A DNA stretch of 9,295 nt. Origin: Actinomycetota bacterium. Lineage in GTDB: Bacteria; Actinomycetota; Actinomycetes; S36-B12; UBA10799. A program made the translations under genes and the position numbers. The first letter of the stretch is position 1. Every line of letters starts with the position of its first letter. A model generated the notes under the pieces. It searched no databases. It saw only the letters and a program-made list of their open reading frames with translations, and was not told the DNA's origin. Positions 1 to 6,246 of this stretch are shown in pieces. The stretch spans positions 1 through 9,295 of the forward strand of contig JAUPKO010000051.1 in assembly GCA_030837395.1 (NCBI GenBank), in the 5' to 3' direction.

Positions 1-204
1 GATGCTCGACACCATGCCGCACTCGGCGCACAGGCCAAGGCCGTACGACGCGTTCTCGACGTTGCAGCCGACGACGATGCGGCCGTCGTCGAGGAGTCCG
101 GCGACCCCCACCTTGAAGCGGGAGTAGGGGGCATAGGCCTTCGCCATGATGCCGACGGCGGCCTCCTGCAGTGCGTCCCAGTCGATGGTTGGTCCGGGGG
201 GCAC
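1..204 (-). CDS. cdd: Cytidine deaminase, N-terminal 68 residues (cut by window edge)
   Basis: This enzyme hydrolytically deaminates cytidine and deoxycytidine to uridine and deoxyuridine in the cytosol, as a zinc-dependent homotetramer in the short CDA family. Translation from a GTG at 204-202 gives 68 residues that run off the left edge. Seen directly: the AYAPYSRFKVG segment at about residues 24-33, the substrate-binding NVENASYGL block at 48-56 (Asn48 and Glu50), and CAEC at 59-62, where Cys59 is expected to be a zinc ligand and Glu61 the proton shuttle. The second zinc motif (PCxxC) lies beyond the window. The CAECG form, in place of CAER, is common in actinobacterial enzymes. The GTG shares one base with the TAG stop of the upstream permease (TAGTG), so the two genes are translationally coupled. 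The context, last in a nucleoside ABC transporter operon, fits salvage or catabolism of imported nucleosides. Confidence 0.93.
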   Translation of the reverse strand, partial: MPPGPTIDWDALQEAAVGIMAKAYAPYSRFKVGVAGLLDDGRIVVGCNVENASYGLGLCAECGMVSSI

Positions 205-1478
205 TAGTGCTCTTCGCCCTTCAAGTAGGGCCGACCATCAGCTGCGGGCATTCGTAGTCGTTGTGTCGCGAGCGCGAGTACGAGGAGCGTCGCGACGTAC
301 GGCGTGACGAATGCAACCTGCGACGGAACGTCACTCGTGGTGGCGTACCAGTAGTACACGGCCGCCGCCACTCCCATCGAGATCGCTCCTCCCAGGAGCC
401 GCCGCCGGTACAAGAGCCACCCCGCGTAGACGATCAGCAGGATCGCCGTCAGTAGGAGCAGCGCATGAACCGCGCCGCCTCCGCGCAACTGCAGGGCATC
501 CGTGTAGCCGAAGAGCCCGGCACCGACCGCCAGCCCGCCAGGGCGCCAGTTGCCGAAGATCATGGCAGCCAGGCCGATGTAGCCGCGGCCCCCCGTCTGG
601 CCTTCCCGATAGATCCCGGCAGCCACGATCGCCAGGAACGCGCCGCCAACGCCGGCCAGGGCACCCGAGGTGATGACGGCGATGTACTTGTACTTGATCA
701 CATTGACGCCGAGTGTCGCTGCGGCATACGGCGCTTCGCCACAGGAGCGGAGGCGAAGGCCGAAGGCCGTCCGCCACAGAATATAGAAGGTGGCGATGGT
801 CAGGCCGATTGCGATGACGGTGATGTACGAGACGTCTGTGGTGAGCCCCGCCACGATTCCGGCAAGGTCGGAGACGAAGAACCAGCCCTGATCGGCGACT
901 GTCGCCGCCGCAGACGAGATCCCGGGCAATGTCACCGAGCCGATCGGCTCGAGCGGAGGTGACTGGGTCTGCCCACCGCCCGGCACCCCTGTAAACCACT
1001 CGGCCGCCAGGAATTGGGTCATGCCGATGGCAAGGATGTTGATCGCCACGCCCGAGACGATCTGGTCCACCGCGAAGGTGACTGTGGCAACAGCGTGCAG
1101 CAGCCCGCCGAGGGCGCCGAAGAGAATGGCCGCCATCAGCCCGACCCAGGGGCCCCATTGATATCCGGCCCACCCCGCACCGAACGTGCCGAGGACCAGC
1201 ATGCCCTCCAGCCCGATGTTCACGACGCCGGCGCGCTCCGACCAGAGGCCTCCGAGGCCGGCCATCCCGATCGGGACCGCCAGTCCGAGGGCTGCGGCCA
1301 CCGTGCCTGCCGCAGTGAGGTTGGCGACTCCCGTGATCAGCCGGACGAGGGAGAACACCAGCAGGAGCGCTGTTGCGAAGTACAGCATTCGCAGGCCCGT
1401 CAACCTGCGCTTGGACTGCCTCCGAAGGCTCGGGTCCAGAAGGGCATCCGACGGTGCCAAATCCATACTGCGACTCAT
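204..1478 (-). CDS. nupC: ABC transporter permease for nucleosides, second subunit (NupC/YufQ type)
   Basis: This is an inner-membrane permease of the BPD_transp_2 family, which also includes ribose and branched-chain amino acid permeases. It would form the translocation channel for nucleosides together with the neighbouring permease. The 424 residues are dominated by hydrophobic spans, starting with one at about residues 30-50. The hallmark SERAGVVNIGLEG is at residues 80-92 and a GNWRPGG block followed by another membrane span lies toward the C-terminus. Both are typical of the nucleoside branch. It is about 100 residues longer than B. subtilis YufQ (about 320 aa), with a basic N-terminal extension (SLRRQSKRR) and extra C-terminal hydrophobic segments. 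The ATG at 1478 overlaps the upstream stop as ATGA, with AGGGGG about 8 nt before it. Substrate specificity is inferred from the family and from the adjacent cdd, not read from residues. Confidence 0.92.
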   Translation of the reverse strand: MSRSMDLAPSDALLDPSLRRQSKRRLTGLRMLYFATALLLVFSLVRLITGVANLTAAGTVAAALGLAVPIGMAGLGGLWSERAGVVNIGLEGMLVLGTFGAGWAGYQWGPWVGLMAAILFGALGGLLHAVATVTFAVDQIVSGVAINILAIGMTQFLAAEWFTGVPGGGQTQSPPLEPIGSVTLPGISSAAATVADQGWFFVSDLAGIVAGLTTDVSYITVIAIGLTIATFYILWRTAFGLRLRSCGEAPYAAATLGVNVIKYKYIAVITSGALAGVGGAFLAIVAAGIYREGQTGGRGYIGLAAMIFGNWRPGGLAVGAGLFGYTDALQLRGGGAVHALLLLTAILLIVYAGWLLYRRRLLGGAISMGVAAAVYYWYATTSDVPSQVAFVTPYVATLLVLALATQRLRMPAADGRPYLKGEEH

Positions 1479-2602
1479 GCGACGGCCCCCTTGACCTCAT
1501 TGGGCGGCGGTTGGTCGGTGGCCAGCTGTCGGCCCACCTCGGCGGCGATCATGCGAACGCGATAGCGGCGCACGAGCTCATAGGCGATGACGACGGACAG
1601 GACGATCACACCCTGCATGATGAGCACCGCCTGCTTGGGCACCCCCTCAAACTCGAGGGCATTCGACGAGTTATCCAGGAAAGACCACAGGAGTGCCCCG
1701 AAGGCGATGCCGATTGGGTTGTTGCGTCCCAGCAGGGCGATGGCGATGCCGGTGAAGCCCAGCCCGGTCGGAAAATCCAGGCCATAGGAGTACGAGGCAC
1801 CGAGCAGCTGGGGCATCCCGACGAGGCCGGCGACCGCGCCGGAGAGCAGCATGGCTATCAGGATCATCTTCTTGACGTTAACTCCGCTGGCGATTGCGGC
1901 GGGCTCCGACATGCCCGTCGCCGTCAGGTCATAGCCGAAGCGCGTGCGGTTGAGTAGGAACCAGTAGCCGAAGCCGACGGCGGCGGCCAGGAAGATCATG
2001 CCGAAGACCATGTTCGGCGTCCCGGGGATGATGGCCAGCCCCGGCATCTGCCCCGACGGCGGGAGCGGCTGCGTGCCGATGTTGTTCGAGCCCGCCACCG
2101 ACACGGCCAGCCGGTCTGTCGAGAGCAGGTAGGCCACGACGCCCGTGGCGATGAAGTTGAGCATGATGGTAGAGATGACCTCACTGACCCCTCGGGTCAC
2201 CTTGAGCAGGCCAGCGATCCCCGCCCAGAAGGCGCCCACCATCATCGCCACGACGACGATGAGGGTCACGTGAAGCACGGGAGGCAGCGCCACGGCGCCG
2301 CCCACGGCGGCTGCAATCATCGCGGCGAGGCGGTACTGGCCATCGACGCCGATGTTGAAGAGATTCATCTTGAAGCCAATGGCGACGGCGACGGCCGACA
2401 GGTAGTACGTGGTCGCATTGTTAAGGATATTGACGTCCACTCGAGGCTTGCCGAGTTGCTGCACCATCGTCGAGAAGGCCCCTACCGGATTGTTGCCCGA
2501 TGCCCACAGCACGATCGAGGTGACCAGGATCGAGAACGCGATTGCCAACACCGGAGCGGCCAGCCCAAGTGCGATGCGCCGCACGCTGAAGCGTCCACCC
2601 AC
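1475..2602 (-). CDS. nupB: ABC transporter permease for nucleosides, first subunit (NupB/YufP type)
   Basis: This is the partner permease of the nucleoside importer, also BPD_transp_2 family, 375 residues with many hydrophobic spans. The first span is at about residues 12-33. The conserved block IGFKMNLFNIGVDGQ is at about 75-89 (most relatives read NIGxEGQ; here the acidic residue is Asp). A LLGRNNPIG motif near the C-terminus precedes the last membrane spans. The start is a GTG at 2602-2600, one base after the TGA of the ATPase gene (2606-2604). A run of G upstream (GGGGGGGCAGTGAC) is the only visible ribosome-binding signal, so translation is probably coupled to the ATPase gene. The gene ends in a 4-nt overlap with the second permease. 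Order and spacing match the BmpA-NupA-NupB-NupC type importers described in Gram-positive bacteria. Confidence 0.92.
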   Translation of the reverse strand: MGGRFSVRRIALGLAAPVLAIAFSILVTSIVLWASGNNPVGAFSTMVQQLGKPRVDVNILNNATTYYLSAVAVAIGFKMNLFNIGVDGQYRLAAMIAAAVGGAVALPPVLHVTLIVVVAMMVGAFWAGIAGLLKVTRGVSEVISTIMLNFIATGVVAYLLSTDRLAVSVAGSNNIGTQPLPPSGQMPGLAIIPGTPNMVFGMIFLAAAVGFGYWFLLNRTRFGYDLTATGMSEPAAIASGVNVKKMILIAMLLSGAVAGLVGMPQLLGASYSYGLDFPTGLGFTGIAIALLGRNNPIGIAFGALLWSFLDNSSNALEFEGVPKQAVLIMQGVIVLSVVIAYELVRRYRVRMIAAEVGRQLATDQPPPNEVKGAVA

Positions 2603-2603
2603 G

Positions 2604-4130
2604 TCACTGCCCCCCCGCGCCAGTCATGGCCGATCCAAGTTGCTCCGGAGTGACGTGCTGGGGGTCCGCATCGGCGACGAATCTCCCACGGAGGATCACC
2701 TTGATGGAGTCCGACAGTCCGATGAGCTCGTCGAGGTCCGCGGAGATCAGCAGGACCGCAAGGCCTTGGCGCCGTGCGTCGCGCAGCAGGCCCCAGATCG
2801 CCGCTTGCGCACCCACATCGACACCTCGGGTCGGATGCGCGGCAATCAATACGGTCGGCCTGCCACTCATCTCGCGGCCCACGATGAGCTTCTGCTGGTT
2901 GCCACCTGAGAGCGATGAGGCCAGGACGTCTATCGAGGGCGTGCGGACGTCGTAACTCTCGACGATCCGCTGCGTGTCCGCTCGGGCGCCCTTGCGGTCG
3001 ATGAACGGTCCCCTGCTGTTGGGCGCCATGGTCTGGTGACCCAGCATGCGGTTGGCCCAGAGCGAGGCCTCCATCAGCAGGCCGTGACGGTTCCGGTCCT
3101 CCGGGATGTATGCGATTCCGTTCTCGCGCCGGCGCCGTGTGGACCAGCCGGTGATGTCCTCGCCTGCGAGGGCAACCGTGCCGGACGTCGGAGTGCGCAT
3201 CCCCATGACCGTCTCGACCAGTTCGGCCTGGCCGTTGCCCTCGACTCCGGCGATGCCGAGAACCTCACCTCGGTGAATGACGAAGGACACATCGCGGAGG
3301 AGGGGCCGACCGGCGTCGGACATGAGCGAGACTCCATCGAGTCGCAACTCCGCCACGTCGGTGACGGTGGACTCGTGCGTCTGGGGAGTCGGCAGCTCGC
3401 TGCCCACCATGAGCTCCGCCAACTGCTTGGAGGTGACCTGTGAGGGAAGGACGGAGGCAACCGTCGTGCCCCGGCGGATCACTGTGATCTCGTCAGCCAC
3501 CTTGAGGACCTCGTCGAGCTTGTGCGAGATGAAGATGATGGCCAGACCCTCGTCCTTCAACTCCCGGAGGGCATCGAACAGTTCATCGACCTCCTGCGGG
3601 ACGAGGACTGCGGTCGGCTCGTCGAGAATGAGCGTGCGGGCACCCCGATAGAGGACTTTCAGGATCTCTACACGCTGGCGATCACCGACCCCTAGCTCCT
3701 CGACGAGCACGTCGGGATCCACCTCGAGTCCGTACTGCTCCGCGATCTCGTTGATCCTCGTCCGCGCCGCCTTGAAGTCCAACCAGCCGGCCCGGGTGGG
3801 CTCGTCGCCCAGCACCACGTTCTCGAGCACCGTCAGGTTGTCGGCGAGCTGGAAGTGCTGGTGGACCATGCCGATGCCCAGGCTGATCGCGTCGGCGGGG
3901 CTGGCGAGAGTGACGATCTCCCCATCGATGCCGATGGTGCCCTCCTCCGGCTTGTGCATGCCGTAGAGGGTCTTCATGAGGGTTGACTTGCCCGCTCCGT
4001 TCTCGCCGACGATCGCGTGGACGGTCCCGCGCCGGACGATCAGGTTCACATCGCTGTTCGCGACGACGCCCGGGAACTTCTTGGTGATGTGCCGGAGTTC
4101 GACCGCCGGCGGAACGTCGCTGTCAACCAC
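2604..4130 (-). CDS. nupA: ABC transporter ATP-binding protein, two nucleotide-binding domains (NupA/YufO type)
   Basis: This cytosolic ATPase powers the nucleoside importer. The 508 residues (from GTG 4130) carry two fused domains, as in RbsA/YufO. Domain 1 looks fully active: Walker A GENGAGKST at 42-50, Q-loop Gln91 (HQHFQ), a divergent signature LGVGDRQ at 146-152, Walker B LILDE at 167-171 and H-loop His203. Domain 2 has a degenerate P-loop, GIAGVEGNGQ at 292-301 without the Lys-Ser/Thr, and lacks the catalytic Glu (LIAAHPT at 428-434), but keeps a canonical LSGGNQQ at 407-413 and the PEDRNRHG motif at 343-350. Degeneracy of the second domain is normal in this family. The start is doubtful: a strong Shine-Dalgarno (GGAGG, 4155-4151) lies 20 nt before GTG 4130 but 8 nt before an in-frame ATC at 4142-4140, which would add four residues (M-S-T-P). 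The gene follows a 134-bp hairpin region after the binding-protein gene. Confidence 0.93.
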   Translation of the reverse strand: MVDSDVPPAVELRHITKKFPGVVANSDVNLIVRRGTVHAIVGENGAGKSTLMKTLYGMHKPEEGTIGIDGEIVTLASPADAISLGIGMVHQHFQLADNLTVLENVVLGDEPTRAGWLDFKAARTRINEIAEQYGLEVDPDVLVEELGVGDRQRVEILKVLYRGARTLILDEPTAVLVPQEVDELFDALRELKDEGLAIIFISHKLDEVLKVADEITVIRRGTTVASVLPSQVTSKQLAELMVGSELPTPQTHESTVTDVAELRLDGVSLMSDAGRPLLRDVSFVIHRGEVLGIAGVEGNGQAELVETVMGMRTPTSGTVALAGEDITGWSTRRRRENGIAYIPEDRNRHGLLMEASLWANRMLGHQTMAPNSRGPFIDRKGARADTQRIVESYDVRTPSIDVLASSLSGGNQQKLIVGREMSGRPTVLIAAHPTRGVDVGAQAAIWGLLRDARRQGLAVLLISADLDELIGLSDSIKVILRGRFVADADPQHVTPEQLGSAMTGAGGQ

Positions 4131-4146
4131 AGGGGTACTGATGGCA

Positions 4147-4157
4147 CTCTCCTCCCT
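4147..4157 (-). promoter_or_regulatory. Strong Shine-Dalgarno that bears on the nupA start
   Basis: The minus strand reads AGGGAGGAGAG here. From the GGAGG core (4155-4151) there are 8 nt to the in-frame ATC at 4142, but 20 nt to the GTG at 4130. An out-of-frame GTG at 4147-4145 opens only a short reading frame without ABC motifs. The site therefore suggests initiation at AUC or a base error in that codon. Confidence 0.6.
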
Positions 4158-4178
4158 GCGCTGGGTTCCGACATGGCT

Positions 4179-4217
4179 GCGGGCCTGACCGGCACGTTAC
4201 ATGCCGGTCAGGCCCGC
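4179..4217 (-). repeat. Perfect 16-bp inverted repeat: intercistronic hairpin between bmpA and nupA
   Basis: The arms GCGGGCCTGACCGGCA (4179-4194) and TGCCGGTCAGGCCCGC (4202-4217) are perfect reverse complements around a 7-nt loop (4195-4201). No T-run follows on the transcribed strand, so it is not a classic intrinsic terminator. In transporter operons such a hairpin after the binding-protein gene can slow or partly end transcription, or protect the upstream mRNA from 3' decay, giving more binding protein than membrane subunits. That role is inferred. Confidence 0.8.
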
Positions 4218-4221
4218 GCAC

Positions 4222-4255
4222 CCGGTTACCGCCTGATGTCAGGGGGTAAGACCGG
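4222..4255 (-). repeat. Second intercistronic hairpin just after the bmpA stop
   Basis: The arms TTACCGCCTGA (4226-4236) and TCAGGGGGTAA (4239-4249) pair with one mismatch. An outer CCGG/CCGG pair (4222-4225 with 4252-4255) extends the stem past a 2-nt bulge. The hairpin starts about 10 nt after the bmpA stop codon and is separated from the 16-bp hairpin by only 4 nt, so a bmpA transcript would end in or pass through two adjacent stem-loops. No T-run is present. Confidence 0.65.
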
Positions 4256-4264
4256 AATCGACGC

Positions 4265-5383
4265 TCAGGAGGCGGGCATCGCGTCAGGCACGGTCACCGT
4301 GCCGTCGATAATGCTGGCCGCCAGCTCGTCAGCCTTCGCCGCGTACTCGGCCACCGCCGGGTTCGAGGAGGAGTAGCCCACGCCCTCGGCAGCAAGGTCG
4401 AATGTCGTGGTGCCCGTCAACGGAGCCCCGTTGACTGCGGACGCAATGAAGTCGTACACCGCGACGTCAACACGCTTGAGCATGGAGGTCAGGATGACAT
4501 CCTTCACGTCGGCCGCGGCCGTCAGGTACTGGTCTGAGTCAACGCCGATAGCCCAGCCCTCGGCTGCCTTGGCCGCATCGAAGACGCCGCCACCGGAGCC
4601 GCCCGCAGCGTGGTATACCACGTCGGCGCCGCCCTGGAACATGCCCTCAGCCGCAACCTTGCCCTTGGCCGGATCGCCGAAGCCGCTGAAGTCCGGCGGC
4701 TCGGTCAGGTACTTGGCCTGGATAACGATGTCAGGGTTCACAGCCTTGGCGCCGGCCTCATAGCCCGCCTGGAACTTCTGGATCAGCGGGACGTTGACGC
4801 CACCGATGAAGCCGATGTTGCCCGACTTCGATGCCTGGGCCGCAATGGCGCCGACCAGGTAGGAGCCCTCATTCTCGGCGAAGATCAGATTGGCCAGGTT
4901 GGGGAGGTCGTTGGCAGCGTCATCAATGATGGCGAAGTTGACGTCCGGGAACGCTGCCGCCACCTTGCCGACGGCAGCCGAGTAGGCGAAGCCGACCGCA
5001 ATGATCGGGTTGAAGCCCTCTTCCGCGAGGGTTGTTAGGCGCTCTTCCTTCTGCGCATCCGTCTCGCCACTCGTGGCCTCGAGCTCCTGCACCTCGACGC
5101 CGAACTCCGCGACCGCCTGGTCGATTCCGGCGGCTGCCGAGTCGTTGAACGACTGGTCGCCTCGGCCGCCGATGTCATAGGCCAGTCCGACCTTGATGTC
5201 CGAAGTCATGGGCTCCTCGGAGGGCGCCTCAGAGGCCTCGGTGGTCGCCGCTGGGCTGGAGGCCGCAGGGCTTGACGCCTCCGCGGATGCGCTGGACTCC
5301 CCGGAGGAGCTCGAACTGCACCCGGCCAGGGCCATCGCCGAAACGGCGACGATCGCCGCGGCGAGCTTGAGATTGGTCTTCAA
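4265..5383 (-). CDS. bmpA: BMP-family nucleoside-binding lipoprotein (BmpA/PnrA/YufN type)
   Basis: This is the extracytoplasmic substrate-binding protein of the ABC importer, anchored to the outer face of the membrane by an N-terminal lipid. Seen: 372 residues, a short basic start (MKTNLK), a hydrophobic core, and the lipobox LAGC at 19-22 with Cys22 as the lipidated residue. A roughly 40-residue linker rich in Ser, Ala, Glu and Pro (about 23-62) follows, and then the BMP domain from IKVGLAYD (about 63). The segment GGRGDQSFND at about 72-81 matches the nucleoside-binding D-x-SFN loop of PnrA-like proteins. GxGGGVFDAAKAA and VGVDSDQY-like blocks further on are also typical. The start is TTG at 5383-5381, preceded by AAGGAG with a 5-nt spacer. 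It is separated from nupA by two hairpins, consistent with higher expression of the binding protein. Purine-nucleoside preference would be a family guess only. Confidence 0.94.
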   Translation of the reverse strand: MKTNLKLAAAIVAVSAMALAGCSSSSSGESSASAEASSPAASSPAATTEASEAPSEEPMTSDIKVGLAYDIGGRGDQSFNDSAAAGIDQAVAEFGVEVQELEATSGETDAQKEERLTTLAEEGFNPIIAVGFAYSAAVGKVAAAFPDVNFAIIDDAANDLPNLANLIFAENEGSYLVGAIAAQASKSGNIGFIGGVNVPLIQKFQAGYEAGAKAVNPDIVIQAKYLTEPPDFSGFGDPAKGKVAAEGMFQGGADVVYHAAGGSGGGVFDAAKAAEGWAIGVDSDQYLTAAADVKDVILTSMLKRVDVAVYDFIASAVNGAPLTGTTTFDLAAEGVGYSSSNPAVAEYAAKADELAASIIDGTVTVPDAMPAS

Positions 5384-5526
5384 TGTGTCTCCTTCTTCAA
5401 TGACTCAGCGCCGTCATGGCGCACGCATGTAGGCCAAACCCTAATGACTGGCCACAGCCAAAGCGAATGGCACGCGTGATGCACCCAGATCGTTACCTCG
5501 CGGTGACATTCTGCGCTCGCCCTCCC
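5384..5526 (-). promoter_or_regulatory. Intergenic region upstream of bmpA with a candidate promoter and two inverted repeats
   Basis: This is the 143-bp gap between yjjW and bmpA. On the minus strand a candidate -10 TAGGGT (5443-5438) lies 18 nt after a weak -35-like TTCGCT (5467-5462), which would give a leader of about 47 nt. An imperfect inverted repeat, TGTAGGCCA (5428-5436) facing TGGCCACA (5449-5456), flanks the -10 and could be an operator. A second perfect repeat, GCGCC-GTCAT-GGCGC (5408-5422), lies in the leader before the ribosome-binding site AAGGAG (5394-5389). No terminator for yjjW was seen, so read-through from yjjI-yjjW is possible. The promoter call rests on pattern only. 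Confidence 0.4.
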
Positions 5527-6246
5527 CTACACGACGTTCTGCAACCCCTGGTCGGTGAGCGTGGCGCGATAGCGCGACTCGTCGCCGGCGGAGGTCTGCG
5601 GCCAGCCACGCGCCGCGGCTCGGACGCCATGGGTCATGAAGGGGTTGATCTTGACGCGGACGCGTGGGTCGACCCCCAGCAGCCAGTCGGCGAGCGCCCG
5701 CAGCTCGGCGTCGGAGTCGTTCTGGCCTGGCACCAACAGGAGCCGCACCTCGTAGAGGAGTCCCGTGCCGGCGAGGAAGGAGATGGATTCCCGCACGGCC
5801 GCGTTGGAGTGTCCGGTCAGTTCCCGATGCCGGCCGTCGTCCAGGACCTTCAGGTCCACCATCACCCCGTCCGTAACCGGAGCGAGGGCCTCCCAAGTCG
5901 CTTGCGTGGCGGTGCCGTTGGTGTCGATGAGGGTGCTCAGCCGCGCCGTGTCGCGGGAGCCTTTGAGCTCCGAGAACCAGTCAAGGACGAACTCGTGCTG
6001 CAGGGTGGCTTCCCCGCCCGACACCGTCACCCCGGAGATGTAGGGCATCGACTGCCGCACCCTCTCCATCAAATCGTCCACGGTCAACTCCTGGGCATGG
6101 GCGGATCGCAGCGGGATTGTCTGCGGGTTGTGGCACGCCAGGCAGTCGAGGTTGCAGCCCTGAAGGAAGGCGACGAACCGGTTGCCGGGGCCGTCGACCC
6201 ACGAGAACGGGATGACGTCAGCGACCGAGGCCCGGCGAGCTCTCAT
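5527..6246 (-). CDS. yjjW: Glycyl-radical enzyme activating protein, radical SAM (YjjW family)
   Basis: This radical S-adenosylmethionine enzyme would install the glycyl radical on the neighbouring YjjI-type enzyme in the cytosol under anoxic conditions. The 239 residues show the N-terminal VDGPGNRF (17-24), the cluster-binding CNLDCLAC (Cys31, Cys35, Cys38; CxxxCxxC), the SAM-binding GGE at 77-79 (VSGGEATLQ), IDTNGTA in mid-protein, and PFMTHGVR near the C-terminus. It is short, like PflA and NrdG-type activases. No second set of ferredoxin-like cysteines follows the radical SAM motif, whereas many glycyl-radical activases, I believe including E. coli YjjW, carry such an insert. The start is constrained: an in-frame TGA sits two codons before the ATG, and no later start precedes the cysteine motif. 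The gene therefore overlaps yjjI by 29 nt. A weak GGTGAG just upstream may serve as ribosome-binding site. Confidence 0.88.
   Translation of the reverse strand: MRARRASVADVIPFSWVDGPGNRFVAFLQGCNLDCLACHNPQTIPLRSAHAQELTVDDLMERVRQSMPYISGVTVSGGEATLQHEFVLDWFSELKGSRDTARLSTLIDTNGTATQATWEALAPVTDGVMVDLKVLDDGRHRELTGHSNAAVRESISFLAGTGLLYEVRLLLVPGQNDSDAELRALADWLLGVDPRVRVKINPFMTHGVRAAARGWPQTSAGDESRYRATLTDQGLQNVV

Noticed and set aside
201..210. Perfect 10-bp palindrome GCACTAGTGC
   Set aside because: It coincides with the stop/start junction of the permease and cdd genes and is explained by those codons; a regulatory role inside a coupled junction is unlikely.
331..1500. 389-codon minus-strand frame within the second permease gene
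   Set aside because: It is an Arg/Pro/Gly-rich alternative frame of the permease, with no membrane segments or motifs.
2604..4130. Loss of function in the second ATPase domain (no P-loop lysine, no catalytic Glu)
   Set aside because: A degenerate second domain is normal for RbsA/YufO-type double ATPases, so it is not evidence of decay.
4179..4255. Riboswitch (purine or similar) in front of nupA
   Set aside because: The two stems are simple tandem hairpins with short loops and no junction or conserved aptamer core. They follow a coding gene in mid-operon.
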